Position numbers and translations under genes: made by a program
Shown: positions 1-8,338 of the stretch, in pieces
Position numbering within the stretch: position 1 is the first letter of the stretch
Layout of the letters: every line of letters starts with the position of its first letter
Assembly: GCA_964623085.1 (NCBI GenBank)
Contig: CAZUTO010000008.1
Coordinates: 1 to 64,000 of the forward strand
Source: CAZUTO01 sp964623085
Lineage (GTDB): Bacteria; Pseudomonadota; Gammaproteobacteria; Pseudomonadales; GM7GCV1
DNA: 64,000 bases
Direction of reading: 5' to 3'
The notes under the pieces: generated by a model
The model's input: only the letters and a program-made list of their open reading frames with translations
What the model was told of the DNA's origin: nothing
Databases searched by the model: none

Positions 1-95
1 TTTTAGAAGTGACATAGAGAACGCCAGCTCTTCAGGCAAATTGCCATCGACTCAGCCTCTATAAGATTTGACGGGCGCTAGCCGCATTAATCGGG

Positions 96-109
96 TAGAA
101 TCGCGCGCG
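96..109 (+). promoter_or_regulatory. Candidate -10 element with GC-rich discriminator upstream of typA
   Basis: TAGAATCGCGCGCG lies about 120 nt before the typA start. The same 14 nt recur before uup (12030-12043). A TAGAAT -10 followed by an alternating C/G discriminator is typical of promoters for growth-related genes that are sensitive to ppGpp. No good -35 is visible at 17 bp; a TTGACG at 68-73 is too far away (22 bp). The call rests on the -10 and on the recurrence. Confidence 0.4.
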
Positions 110-222
110 TTTTCGGTGTGTTGCATCACTGCTTTCGAGTAGCCATGCGAACTACCTTCATCATTTAACTACCTGTGCGTTTTTGTACGAACCCCTGAAA
201 GAACTCAGCTAGGAATCTTAGT

Positions 223-2043
223 TTGTCTGACAATATTAAAAACTTACGCAATATCGCCATTATCGCGCACGTCGATCATGGGAAAACTACGCTTGTTGAC
301 AAGCTGTTGTCGCAATCCGGCACGCTTGACCGCAAGAATGTGGGTGAAGAGCGCATCATGGATTCCAACGATCAAGAAAAAGAGCGCGGCATTACTATTC
401 TCGCCAAAAACACGGCGATTACTTGGGGTGATTATCGAATCAATATCGTGGATACCCCAGGGCACGCCGATTTCGGTGGCGAGGTGGAGCGCGTGTTGTC
501 GATGGTGGATTCCGTACTGCTGCTGGTGGATGCGGTCGATGGCCCTATGCCGCAAACCCGATTTGTGACACAAAAGGCGTTTGAGCGTGGCTTAAACCCT
601 ATTTTGGTGGTGAACAAGGTGGATCGCGAAGGCGCGCGTCCGCATTGGGTGATGGATCAGGTATTTGATCTCTTTGATCGCCTCGGTGCGACAGATGAGC
701 AGCTCGATTTTCCCGTGATGTATGCATCAGCCATTAATGGCGTGTCTGGCCCTGAGCCGGATGAGCTTGCCGATGATATGACGCCACTGTTCCAAATGAT
801 CGTCGATAAGGTCAGCCCGCCAGAGGTGGATATAGATGGCGATTTTCAGATGCAAATTTCAGCACTGGATTACAGCAGCTATGTCGGTGTTATCGGGATT
901 GGCCGAATTACACGTGGTGCGCTAAGCCCCAACCAGCAGGTAGTGGTGATGGATCACGAAGGCAAGACGCGCAAAGCGAAGGTGTTGCAGGTGATGGGGT
1001 ATAAGGGGTTGGAGCGTATTGAGACTGACCGCGCCACCGCCGGCGATATTGTGTGTATTACGGGTGTCGATAAGTTGGGTATATCCGACACGCTTTGTAG
1101 CCCTGAGAACGTAGAAGCGCTGCCACCACTCTCGGTGGATGAGCCTACAGTAAGTATGACGTTTCAGGTGAATGACTCGCCGTTTGCGGGATTAGAAGGC
1201 AAATTTGTGACATCGCGAAATATTATGGAGCGATTGGAGCAAGAGTTAATTCACAATGTTGCTCTTAGGGTAAAGCAAGGCGATACGCCGGATCGGTTTG
1301 TTGTGTCTGGTCGTGGTGAGCTGCATCTTTCCGTGTTGATTGAAACCATGCGCCGTGAGGGCTTTGAGTTAGGTGTCTCGCGCCCTGAAGTGATTAGCCG
1401 CGAGGTGGATGGCGAGATCCATGAGCCATTTGAATGGGTGGTGATCGATTTAGAAGAACAACACCAGGGTTCGGTGATGGAAGAGCTGGGCCTGCGCAGA
1501 GGCGAGCTTAAAAACATGGAGCCCGACGGCAAAGGGCGAGTGAAGCTGGAGTTCTTGGTGCCGTCGCGCGGGCTTATTGGTTTCCGAGGTGAGTTTTTAA
1601 CGCTGACTTCAGGCTCTGGCATTATGACGAGCATTTTTGACCATTATGGGCCGGTGAAAGCGGGTGAAGTGGTTAGCCGCATTAACGGCGTCTTGGTTTC
1701 AATGGTGAAGGGTAAAACACTGGCTTATGCGTTGTTTAACCTGCAAGAACGTGGCCGCTTGTTTTTGGGGCATGGTGAGGACATTTACGAAGGCCAGATT
1801 GTTGGCATTCACTCGCGTTCTAATGATTTGGCGGTTAATCCGACAAAAGCCAAACAACTGACCAATATTCGTGCGGCAGGAACGGACGAAGCCTTAACGC
1901 TTTCGCCACCTATTACGCACACACTTGAGCAGGCGCTGGAGTTTATTGAAGACGATGAGTTGGTAGAAGTGACGCCAAAATCGATTCGTCTGCGTAAGAA
2001 ATTCCTGACCGAAAACGAGCGAAAACGTGCCTCGAAAGGCTAG
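223..2043 (+). CDS. typA: Ribosome-associated translational GTPase TypA/BipA
   Basis: TypA/BipA is an EF-G-like GTPase that binds the ribosome and supports 50S assembly and stress or cold adaptation. The 606-residue protein has the usual length. It opens with the G1 motif AHVDHGKTT (about residues 15-23), followed by RGITI (switch I), DTPGHADFGGEVERV (G3) and NKVD (G4), then domain II, the EF-G-like domains III and V and the BipA C-terminal domain. The start is TTG. An AGGA box at 211-214, 8 nt upstream, and the conserved N-terminus support it. The gene stands alone and converges on yciA. Confidence 0.97.
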   Translation: MSDNIKNLRNIAIIAHVDHGKTTLVDKLLSQSGTLDRKNVGEERIMDSNDQEKERGITILAKNTAITWGDYRINIVDTPGHADFGGEVERVLSMVDSVLLLVDAVDGPMPQTRFVTQKAFERGLNPILVVNKVDREGARPHWVMDQVFDLFDRLGATDEQLDFPVMYASAINGVSGPEPDELADDMTPLFQMIVDKVSPPEVDIDGDFQMQISALDYSSYVGVIGIGRITRGALSPNQQVVVMDHEGKTRKAKVLQVMGYKGLERIETDRATAGDIVCITGVDKLGISDTLCSPENVEALPPLSVDEPTVSMTFQVNDSPFAGLEGKFVTSRNIMERLEQELIHNVALRVKQGDTPDRFVVSGRGELHLSVLIETMRREGFELGVSRPEVISREVDGEIHEPFEWVVIDLEEQHQGSVMEELGLRRGELKNMEPDGKGRVKLEFLVPSRGLIGFRGEFLTLTSGSGIMTSIFDHYGPVKAGEVVSRINGVLVSMVKGKTLAYALFNLQERGRLFLGHGEDIYEGQIVGIHSRSNDLAVNPTKAKQLTNIRAAGTDEALTLSPPITHTLEQALEFIEDDELVEVTPKSIRLRKKFLTENERKRASKG

Positions 2044-2107
2044 CTGTAGAAGGCTCGCTTTTTCGTTTGATGATTTTCTTTTTTCTTTATAAATAGTACT
2101 TATTAAG

Positions 2108-2232
2108 AATAGTAAACACTTACTATTTTATAAAGAAATCCACCATGTTAGTATCCACTAACTAAAGAAAAATTCGGAATTGATAGTGTTCACTAACCAA
2201 AGCAAAAAACTGTTTTGTTAGTGGCTACTAAC
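2108..2232. repeat. Array of four palindromes with 35-bp spacing
   Basis: Four inverted repeats fill the gap between typA and yciA: AATAGTAA-N4-TTACTATT (2108-2127), GTTAGT-ATCC-ACTAAC (2147-2162), GATAGT-GTTC-ACTAAC (2182-2197) and GTTAGT-GGCT-ACTAAC (2217-2232). The centres of the last three are exactly 35 bp apart, and the first is 37 bp from the second. Units two and three also share a downstream ACTAAC-Y-AAAG-M-AAAAA block, so they look like diverged tandem copies. The genes on both sides converge, so this is not an ordinary promoter operator. Function unknown. Confidence 0.8.
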
Positions 2233-2265
2233 AATTATCTCGATGCTCGTAATAGTGCCTTAAGC

Positions 2266-2676
2266 TTATTCAGGAATCGCGCATTGGTTGATCGTTCTTT
2301 TATCCCCGTCGGCATCAATGGCCACATAAATAAACCGCGCTTCGGTTACTTTGCGTCGCGCGCTGTCATCCGGGTTTTCTGCCCAGGATTTTGATACCCA
2401 TACCTCAAGTTCGATAGTGATCGATGTGTTTCCAACTTTTACAACACGTCCGTAAACACAGACGGTATCGCCGACGGTCACCGGCGCAATAAACTTCATT
2501 GATTCTACTGCGATGGTAACGGTGCGGCCGTGGCTGACAGACTTAGCCATGATGCCGCCCGCGATATCCATCTGCGACATAATCCAGCCGCCAAAAATAT
2601 CGCCGTGAGGGTTGGTATCTGCGGGCATTGCCAGCGTGCGTAGGAGTAAGCTTTCTTGATTGGCGGGTTTTTGCAT
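2266..2676 (-). CDS. yciA: Acyl-CoA thioesterase, YciA family
   Basis: A hotdog-fold thioesterase that hydrolyses acyl-CoA to free acid and CoA. At 136 residues it matches YciA. The block NPHGDIFGGWIMSQMD (about residues 21-36) holds the catalytic Asp on the central hotdog helix, and the following VTIAVESMKF strand is typical. It lies downstream of the MacAB-like operon on the same strand but is separated from it by a strong terminator, so it is probably transcribed on its own. It converges on typA across the palindrome array. Confidence 0.93.
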   Translation of the reverse strand: MQKPANQESLLLRTLAMPADTNPHGDIFGGWIMSQMDIAGGIMAKSVSHGRTVTIAVESMKFIAPVTVGDTVCVYGRVVKVGNTSITIELEVWVSKSWAENPDDSARRKVTEARFIYVAIDADGDKRTINQCAIPE

Positions 2677-2711
2677 TATTCTTAAGTCGTTGAAAAACGC
2701 AAAGAGTACAG

Positions 2712-2752
2712 AAAAAAAATAGTTAGGAATAGTTTGTGCAACTATTCCTAAC
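2712..2752 (-). terminator. Intrinsic terminator of the MacAB-like operon
   Basis: A perfect 13-bp stem (2722-2734 with 2740-2752) with a 5-nt loop lies 12 nt past the stop codon of the permease gene. On the minus strand it is followed by a run of eight T (2712-2719 on the plus strand is all A). Stem plus U-tract is the classical rho-independent arrangement. Confidence 0.88.
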
Positions 2753-2763
2753 CTGACGTGAGG

Positions 2764-3993
2764 CTATTCGTATCTCAGCGCGTCGATGGGCTGAAGCTTT
2801 GATGCCTTAAGTGCAGGGTAGTAACCAAAGAAAATGCCGATGAGGCAGGAGAACCCTAGGCTGATCAACACGATTTTTGTGTGTATCACAGAGGTGAGAT
2901 CAAAGTAGTAGGTCATGCAATAGGTTGTGATCCATGCAATACCAATACCGATGGCTCCGCCTAGTGCACAAAGGGTGATTGCTTCCACAAGGAACTGGTT
3001 AAGAATGTGACTGGGGCTTGCGCCTACTGCCATACGCAAGCCGATCTCGCGCGTGCGCTCAGTAACTGAGACCAGCATGATATTCATAATGCCGATGCCA
3101 CCTACCAGCAAGCTGACCGATGCTACACCGGCGAGTAGAGTGTTGAAAATTGCTGTTGTCTCGGCGCGTGTTTCGATCATTTCCGACAGGTTGCGCAGCG
3201 AGAAAGGGTCGTCTTGTGTGGGCGATACGCGCATGGACTCGCGCATGAAGTAGGCGATGTCTTCCTCAGCAAAGCCCATGTCTTCGCCGTCATAGATCTT
3301 GACCAAGATCATGCGAACACTGTTTGGGTTTGAGCCTTGTCGGCCTGTTAAGCGCGTGCGGACTGTTTCAATGGGCAAGAAGATGCGGTCATCTTGGTCG
3401 TTGCCGCGAGTGTCCTGGCCTTTGGATCTAAGCGTGCCGATAACAGTGACATTGGTTTTGTCGACGCGCACGGTTTGGCCGATAGGGTCTGCTGCGCCGA
3501 ATAGCTCTTCCGCCACTGTGCTGCCTAGTATCACTACCTTGCCGCCGGTTGATAGTTCTTGGCCGGTAAACTCTCTGCCGGTTTCGAGTTCCCAATTACC
3601 GGCAATCATGTATCGGTTATCTATGCCTTCAACATCGGTGGGCCAGTTGAGGTTGCCAAAAATAACTTGGGCGTTGGTAGAGAGCTGTGGCGCGGCAATT
3701 TCGACAGAGCCCACGTTGGTTTCGAGAAGGTCCGCGTGCTTTTGCTCGAGGCTTTGCACGGAGCCTGCGCCTGTATTTGCGCCACCATTGCGCCTGAAAG
3801 ACCCAAACAATATAAATACGTTTCCGCCCAGTGATTCGATCTGTGCATCCACTTCTTCCTGCGCACCGGCACCTAGGGAGACCATGATGATCACCGCGGA
3901 TACGCCGATGATAATGCCAAGCATAGTGAGAAAGCTGCGCAGAATGTTGACGCGCAAGGCGATAAAAGCGGTTTTAAACAGTCGAAGAATCAT
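2764..3993 (-). CDS. MacB-type ABC transporter permease (FtsX family)
   Basis: Inner-membrane permease of a tripartite export system that drives substrate (macrolides, lipids, peptides or siderophores in known cases) from the periplasm through an adaptor. The 409 residues show an N-terminal membrane segment (LRSFLTMLGIIIGVSAVIIMVSL), a periplasmic MacB-PCD domain (about 50-280) and a C-terminal FtsX block with three membrane segments, including the conserved TREIGLRMAVGAS stretch. It is a stand-alone permease, unlike E. coli MacB, where the ATPase is fused. It starts 4 nt after the ATPase gene. The substrate cannot be told from the sequence. Confidence 0.92.
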   Translation of the reverse strand: MILRLFKTAFIALRVNILRSFLTMLGIIIGVSAVIIMVSLGAGAQEEVDAQIESLGGNVFILFGSFRRNGGANTGAGSVQSLEQKHADLLETNVGSVEIAAPQLSTNAQVIFGNLNWPTDVEGIDNRYMIAGNWELETGREFTGQELSTGGKVVILGSTVAEELFGAADPIGQTVRVDKTNVTVIGTLRSKGQDTRGNDQDDRIFLPIETVRTRLTGRQGSNPNSVRMILVKIYDGEDMGFAEEDIAYFMRESMRVSPTQDDPFSLRNLSEMIETRAETTAIFNTLLAGVASVSLLVGGIGIMNIMLVSVTERTREIGLRMAVGASPSHILNQFLVEAITLCALGGAIGIGIAWITTYCMTYYFDLTSVIHTKIVLISLGFSCLIGIFFGYYPALKASKLQPIDALRYE

Positions 3994-3997
3994 AGGA

Positions 3998-4711
3998 TTA
4001 CTGAGCCATCGCTAGAGTAGGGTTTGGGTTGAACTCGTCACTGACGAGCTTGCCATCGCGGAACAACAGCTGACGCTTTGCATAGGCTGCGACTTCCGGT
4101 TCATGCGTGACCAATACGATGGTCTTTCCTTCATCGTTCAGGTCTTGGAAAAGCTGCATGATCTCGATGCCGGTTTGTGTGTCCAATGCTCCAGTAGGTT
4201 CATCGGCCAAAATCACCAGCGGGTCATTGACTAGCGCGCGAGCGATGGCAACGCGTTGTTGTTGACCACCAGAAAGCTGTGCGGGGTGGTGATCCATACG
4301 TTCGCCTAGCCCGACTTGTTGCAGTCGATTTTCTGCCATTGTTTGCCATTCATCCTCTGGTTGCCCAGAATAGATTAGTGGCAGCGAGACGTTGTCGACC
4401 GCTGTGGTTCTGGCGAGCAAATTGAATTGCTGAAAGACAAAACCAATGTATCTGTTGCGAAGTTTGGCGAGGTCTTCCTTGCTGAGGGTCGATACTTTCT
4501 CGCTATTTATAGTCACTTCGCCTTCACTGGGCGTGTCTAGGCAGCCAACCATGTTCATAAAGGTCGATTTGCCGGAGCCGGATGGCCCCATTACTGCAAC
4601 AAATTCGCCCTGCATGATGTCTATGTCGACACCATTTAGTGCCCAGACTTCGTTGTCACCCATCTGATAACGCTTTTTCAGACCGGCGCAGGAGAAAACA
4701 CTCGAACTCAT
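3998..4711 (-). CDS. ABC transporter ATP-binding protein, MacB/LolD type
   Basis: Cytoplasmic ATPase that powers the adjacent permease. The 237 residues contain Walker A GPSGSGKST (about 42-50), the Q-loop FVFQQFNLL, the signature LSGGQQQRVAIARAL, Walker B VILADEPTGALD and the switch His in VLVTHEPEV. It is closest to the MacB/LolD/FtsE group. Its start overlaps the adaptor stop by 4 nt (ATGA), so the two are translationally coupled. The order adaptor-ATPase-permease is the usual one for MacAB-like operons. Confidence 0.95.
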   Translation of the reverse strand: MSSSVFSCAGLKKRYQMGDNEVWALNGVDIDIMQGEFVAVMGPSGSGKSTFMNMVGCLDTPSEGEVTINSEKVSTLSKEDLAKLRNRYIGFVFQQFNLLARTTAVDNVSLPLIYSGQPEDEWQTMAENRLQQVGLGERMDHHPAQLSGGQQQRVAIARALVNDPLVILADEPTGALDTQTGIEIMQLFQDLNDEGKTIVLVTHEPEVAAYAKRQLLFRDGKLVSDEFNPNPTLAMAQ

Positions 4712-6249
4712 TGAGCGTTCCGCGATACTCGGACAACGATTTCTTGACCCTCTTCCAAATCGTTTGAGATGACCTCTGTATATTGATCATCAGACAGACC
4801 TGAGCGCACTCTCATTCCGCGCAGCTCGTCGCCTTCAAGCACCCAGAGTTGCGCGACGCCGCCGCCGTTGTTTCCGCCGCCACCCATGCCGCCGTCGTTA
4901 TTGTTGCCGCCACCGCCCATGCCGCCGCCACCACCCATGCCGCCGCCGTTGTCATCGCCTCCGCGACCACCACCTCCGCGGCCTCCGCGCATGCTTGATT
5001 CAATCGCAGCTAGCTGATTGGCGTCTAATATGGCTTGCAGCTCGTTTTCGGTGCGTTGCAGAATTTGGGTAAATGCATCGCGACTATCGCTTTCGCGGGC
5101 TTTCTGCACGCCTTCATCCATTTCTTCGAGGATCGTTTTGACTTTTGTCGCTACGTCATCGCTTAAGCCTAGTGCAGCAATGGTTGCTTCGCGTTCGGCA
5201 GCTTCATCTCGTTCTTCCGTAACGATGGCAACGCCTTCTGGTGGGTTAAATCTGAGCGCGCCATTGGCGACCCGCAGAGCATCTTCTTTTTCGCCGAGAA
5301 TGATATTAACGTTGGCCGTCATGCCCGGAAGCAGTAACTGCCTTTCGTTGTCGGCGGTAATGATGACTTTATACGTCACAACATTGTTAGTAACAGTAGA
5401 GGCTTTTCTTACCTGAGTCACTTCTCCAGTAAAGCTATTTTCTGGAAATGCATCCACAGAGAATCGTACGGGGAGCCCTTCTGATATTGAGCCAATGTCT
5501 GCTTCATCGACATCGGCTTCGATTTGCATTTTGGTTAAGTCTTGTGCGATCTGAAACAGGATAGGCGCAGATAGGCTGGCCGCGACGGTCTGACCGATAT
5601 CGACTTGGCGGTCAATGACGGTGCCATCGACGGGTGATCGAATGTAGGTACGTTCGAGATCTAGCTGCGATTGCTCTAGCTGCGCTTCTCTTTGAAGAAT
5701 GGTTGCTGTCGCCGAGATAATCTGGGCTTCGGAGAGCTCCAAATCTGCTGCGGCGTTTTGCGCATTTGCGGTCGCCTGATCGAGATCAACTTGGCTGTTG
5801 AGTTCACGCGTTCGGAGTTCCTGTTGACGCTTGAGTTCGGCGTTGGCCAGAATTAGATCGGCTTCGGCCTTAGTGAGGTTTGCTCTTTGCTGTTCGAGCG
5901 ATGCTTTTGATGAGGCGAGATCCGCTTCCGATTGTTTTACTCTGGCGCGAATTGTTCGGTCGTCAATACGAGCGATCACTTCGCCTTTTTTGACTTCAGA
6001 GTTGAAGTCCGCATTCAATTCAAAAACTAATCCGGAGATTTCTGAACCGACATCGACCGTGACGACGGGACTGAGCGTACCTGCCGTATTCACGATGCTT
6101 TCGATTTTTCCGCGAGTCAGTGGTGAAGTTTGAAAACTAACGCCATCATTACCAGCCGTATTCCCATTTAAATACCAATAGGTTAGACCCAGTGCCAAAG
6201 CCAATAAGCTGAGTATGAGTTTTTTGTTTGAGGCTAGTTTTTGCATCAT
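4708..6249 (-). CDS. MacA-like periplasmic adaptor with Spy-like and Gly/Met-rich insertion
   Basis: Membrane-fusion protein that links the inner-membrane ABC pump to an outer-membrane channel. It has an N-terminal anchor (about residues 8-26), a biotinyl-lipoyl-like half motif, a long coiled-coil hairpin rich in Ala/Glu/Gln (about 90-190), a lipoyl return strand (RSPVDGTVIDRQVDIGQ) and a beta-barrel. At 513 residues it exceeds typical MacA by more than 100. The excess is an insert before the last barrel strands. First comes a helical stretch (AALGLSDDVATKVKTIL ... LDANQLAAIES) resembling Spy/CpxP LTxxQ helices. Then comes a low-complexity run of about 45 Gly, Met and Asn (plus-strand 4858-4991). 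The C-terminus returns to the adaptor fold (QLWVLEGDELRGMRVR). No outer-membrane channel gene is nearby. Confidence 0.9.
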   Translation of the reverse strand: MMQKLASNKKLILSLLALALGLTYWYLNGNTAGNDGVSFQTSPLTRGKIESIVNTAGTLSPVVTVDVGSEISGLVFELNADFNSEVKKGEVIARIDDRTIRARVKQSEADLASSKASLEQQRANLTKAEADLILANAELKRQQELRTRELNSQVDLDQATANAQNAAADLELSEAQIISATATILQREAQLEQSQLDLERTYIRSPVDGTVIDRQVDIGQTVAASLSAPILFQIAQDLTKMQIEADVDEADIGSISEGLPVRFSVDAFPENSFTGEVTQVRKASTVTNNVVTYKVIITADNERQLLLPGMTANVNIILGEKEDALRVANGALRFNPPEGVAIVTEERDEAAEREATIAALGLSDDVATKVKTILEEMDEGVQKARESDSRDAFTQILQRTENELQAILDANQLAAIESSMRGGRGGGGRGGDDNGGGMGGGGGMGGGGNNNDGGMGGGGNNGGGVAQLWVLEGDELRGMRVRSGLSDDQYTEVISNDLEEGQEIVVRVSRNAQ

Positions 6250-6315
6250 TGAGGGGTTCTCGAAGGCCAGTACTGAGAAAGTAAGGGGATTCTAGGTGAG
6301 CAATGATTTTGAGCC

Positions 6316-6354
6316 TATAGGGGTTAACATTTCTTATGGATTATAGGGTTAAAC
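6316..6354 (-). promoter_or_regulatory. Direct repeat and possible promoter of the MacAB-like operon
   Basis: In the 161-bp gap before the adaptor gene, TATAGGGGTTAAC (6316-6328) and TATAGGGTTAAAC (6342-6354) form an imperfect direct repeat with a period of 26 bp. On the minus strand, a perfect TATAAT lies at 6345-6340. Its best -35 (TTTCAT) is weak. The repeat could be a regulator site, but no regulator gene adjoins it. Confidence 0.3.
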
Positions 6355-6410
6355 TTAGTCCATGAAATCAGGGGAAATCGCAGCTTTTATCGCAATATTT
6401 CACTCGGAAA

Positions 6411-6989
6411 TTATTGATCGCTCAAGATTGAATAGCGGAAGCAATCAACGAGGTGATCATTCACCATGCCGGCTGATTGCATAAATGCGTAGCAAATAGT
6501 CGATCCGGCGAATTTAAATCCGTCCTTTTTCAACTGTTTACTCATGGCGTCGGAAATTTCAGTATGCGCGGGTACCTCTGAGGCATCCCGAAATCTATTT
6601 TGTATGGGTTGGCCGTCAACAAATTGCCAAAGATAGTTATCGAAGCTAACACCGCTATCAATAATGCGCAGGTAGGCTTGTGCATTAGTGACAAATGCGC
6701 GAATTTTTAGCTCGTTGCGCACGATTCGTTTGTCTTGTTTTAAGCGTTTAATTTGAGCTGCGTCATAGTTTGCGACTTTAGTCGGGTCGAATTGATCAAA
6801 AACCGTACGATATCCCTCTCGTTTGCGTAAAATTGTTAGCCATGAAAGCCCTGCTTGAGCGCCTTCTAGGCAGAGTAGCTCGAAAAGTCTGCGGTCTTCA
6901 TGAATAGGTACACCCCATTCATTATCGTGGTAGTGAATGTAGTCAGTATGCGTGCCACACCAGCCGCATCGCACTTGTGTATCGGTCAT
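6411..6989 (-). CDS. tag: DNA-3-methyladenine glycosylase I
   Basis: Base-excision repair enzyme that removes 3-methyladenine from alkylated DNA. The 192 residues carry the family N-terminus RCGWCG, the HDNEWGVP block, the LCLEGAQAGLSWLTILRKRE helix-hairpin segment with the catalytic Glu, and the C-terminal NDHLVDCF region containing His and Cys of the zinc site. The ATG start fits the family. It is divergent from the OmpA-like gene. The window also holds a second alkylation-repair gene, ogt. Confidence 0.95.
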   Translation of the reverse strand: MTDTQVRCGWCGTHTDYIHYHDNEWGVPIHEDRRLFELLCLEGAQAGLSWLTILRKREGYRTVFDQFDPTKVANYDAAQIKRLKQDKRIVRNELKIRAFVTNAQAYLRIIDSGVSFDNYLWQFVDGQPIQNRFRDASEVPAHTEISDAMSKQLKKDGFKFAGSTICYAFMQSAGMVNDHLVDCFRYSILSDQ

Positions 6990-7071
6990 GATCCAAGGCC
7001 TTTTCGTGGAAGCAGGTCAACAAGATAGCTTGGTGAACGTTTATCAACAAACTTACTTCATGGATTTCGTT

Positions 7072-7737
7072 ATGAAAAAAATACTTACTCTTTCTTGTGC
7101 AGCGTTTTTATTAACTGCGTGCGCGACCACCACTGAAGATGGTCAAACAGATCGCAACAATACCGCAACGGGCGCCATTATTGGTGCTGTTACTGGGGCG
7201 CTTATTGGCGGCCAACTAGACGATGACGGTAACCGAGACCGAGGCATCCTTGTTGGTGCAGCAGCGGGCGCGGCGGCAGGTGCCGGTATCGGTGCCGTGA
7301 TGGATCGGCAGGAAGATGATTTTCGCGAGGCTTTGAGAGAAGAGCAGCGTCAATCTGAAATTGAAATCGAGCGCGTACGTGATGATTTGCTCAAACTTAC
7401 CTTTGATAGCGAAGTGACCTTTGATGTGAATAGCTCGAGCATAAAGCCAAGCTTTCAGCAGAGCTTGGGTAAGGTTGCCAATGTGATTAGTAAGTATGAA
7501 TCTGGCGCTGAAATTGTCGGTCATACGGATTCAACCGGTTCTGAAGCATACAACCAAAGACTCTCAGAGCAGCGTGCTTTTTCTGTTCAAGGTTATCTGT
7601 CTCAGCAAGGTACGCCTTCGTATCAGTTGTCTTCTCGAGGTTTGGGTGAAACCCAGCCACGCGCGACTAACGAAACAGAAGCTGGCCGTCAGTTAAACAG
7701 ACGGGTAGAAATTTTTGTGAAGCCAGGCAATGAGTAG
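7072..7737 (+). CDS. OmpA-family lipoprotein with glycine-zipper domain (YiaD-like)
   Basis: Outer-membrane lipoprotein predicted to bind peptidoglycan. The ATG at 7072 is chosen because it directly begins the lipoprotein signal MKKILTLSCAAFLLTAC, with Cys17 as the lipidated residue; longer in-frame starts (6952, 7060) would place extra residues in front of it. After the signal come Gly/Ala-rich membrane-type repeats (ATGAIIGAVTGALIGG, then GAAAGAAAGAGIGAV), a short charged helix and a C-terminal OmpA domain (about 120-221). That domain carries the peptidoglycan-binding signature (VGHTDSTGSEAYNQRLSEQRA and the NRRVEI end). Single gene, upstream of dtd. Confidence 0.92.
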   Translation: MKKILTLSCAAFLLTACATTTEDGQTDRNNTATGAIIGAVTGALIGGQLDDDGNRDRGILVGAAAGAAAGAGIGAVMDRQEDDFREALREEQRQSEIEIERVRDDLLKLTFDSEVTFDVNSSSIKPSFQQSLGKVANVISKYESGAEIVGHTDSTGSEAYNQRLSEQRAFSVQGYLSQQGTPSYQLSSRGLGETQPRATNETEAGRQLNRRVEIFVKPGNE

Positions 7738-7804
7738 CCACCGAAGATAATTTTATCTAGTCGCCGTTTTGGGCTTAGTTCGTTTAAAAACGTAGGGAAG
7801 AAAC

Positions 7805-8242
7805 TTGAAGGTTTTGATTCAAAGAGTGTCTAGTGCCAGCGTCGATATTGATGGATCGCGAGTGAGCGAAATATCGGCGGGCATGCTGGTGTTTTTAGGT
7901 ATCGATAAGACGGATGAAATGAATGCCGTCCATCAGCTGGCCGAAAAGGTCATGAACTATCGAATATTTAGCGATGAAGATGGCAAGATGAATCGAAGTT
8001 TGCTTGAGACCGGTGGTGAGATGTTAATAGTGTCTCAGTTCACTCTCTCTGCGGATACCGAGCAGGGGCTGCGGCCAAGTTTTTATTCAGCTGCTGGCGC
8101 TGAGTTGGCCGAATGGCTCTACGACACCTTTGTTTCTTACTGTTCGGAAAAAGACACGCGTGTTGTATCTGGCCAGTTTGCTGCCGACATGCAGGTCAAT
8201 CTGACCAATGATGGCCCTGCTACTTTCTTGCTGGAAGGGTAG
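7805..8242 (+). CDS. dtd: D-aminoacyl-tRNA deacylase
   Basis: Proofreading enzyme that hydrolyses D-aminoacyl-tRNA (and Gly-tRNAAla) and so keeps D-amino acids out of proteins. At 145 residues it is full length. It starts with the family sequence MKVLIQRVSSASV and has the SQFTLSADT motif and the C-terminal NDGPATFLLEG motif (NxGPxT type) that form the active site. The start codon is TTG, supported by AGGG at 7794-7797 and by the conserved N-terminus. Confidence 0.96.
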   Translation: MKVLIQRVSSASVDIDGSRVSEISAGMLVFLGIDKTDEMNAVHQLAEKVMNYRIFSDEDGKMNRSLLETGGEMLIVSQFTLSADTEQGLRPSFYSAAGAELAEWLYDTFVSYCSEKDTRVVSGQFAADMQVNLTNDGPATFLLEG

Positions 8243-8338
8243 GTCGTCGGCAACAAAACCTCCACATGACATTCGGTACTTTATAAGCTGAAGGTTTTGC
8301 ATTAAGGTGCGCCCAGTTTGAGGTTCCCGGAGGTTTAG

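Noticed and set aside
2108..2232. CRISPR-like array
   Set aside because: Unit spacing of 35 bp is suggestive, but the conserved part is a 16-bp palindrome with variable centre, the intervening sequence is partly shared, and there are no cas genes.
3299..4015. Plus-strand ORF of 238 residues
   Set aside because: It lies fully opposite the MacB-type permease gene, has no family features, and its composition mirrors the opposite strand.
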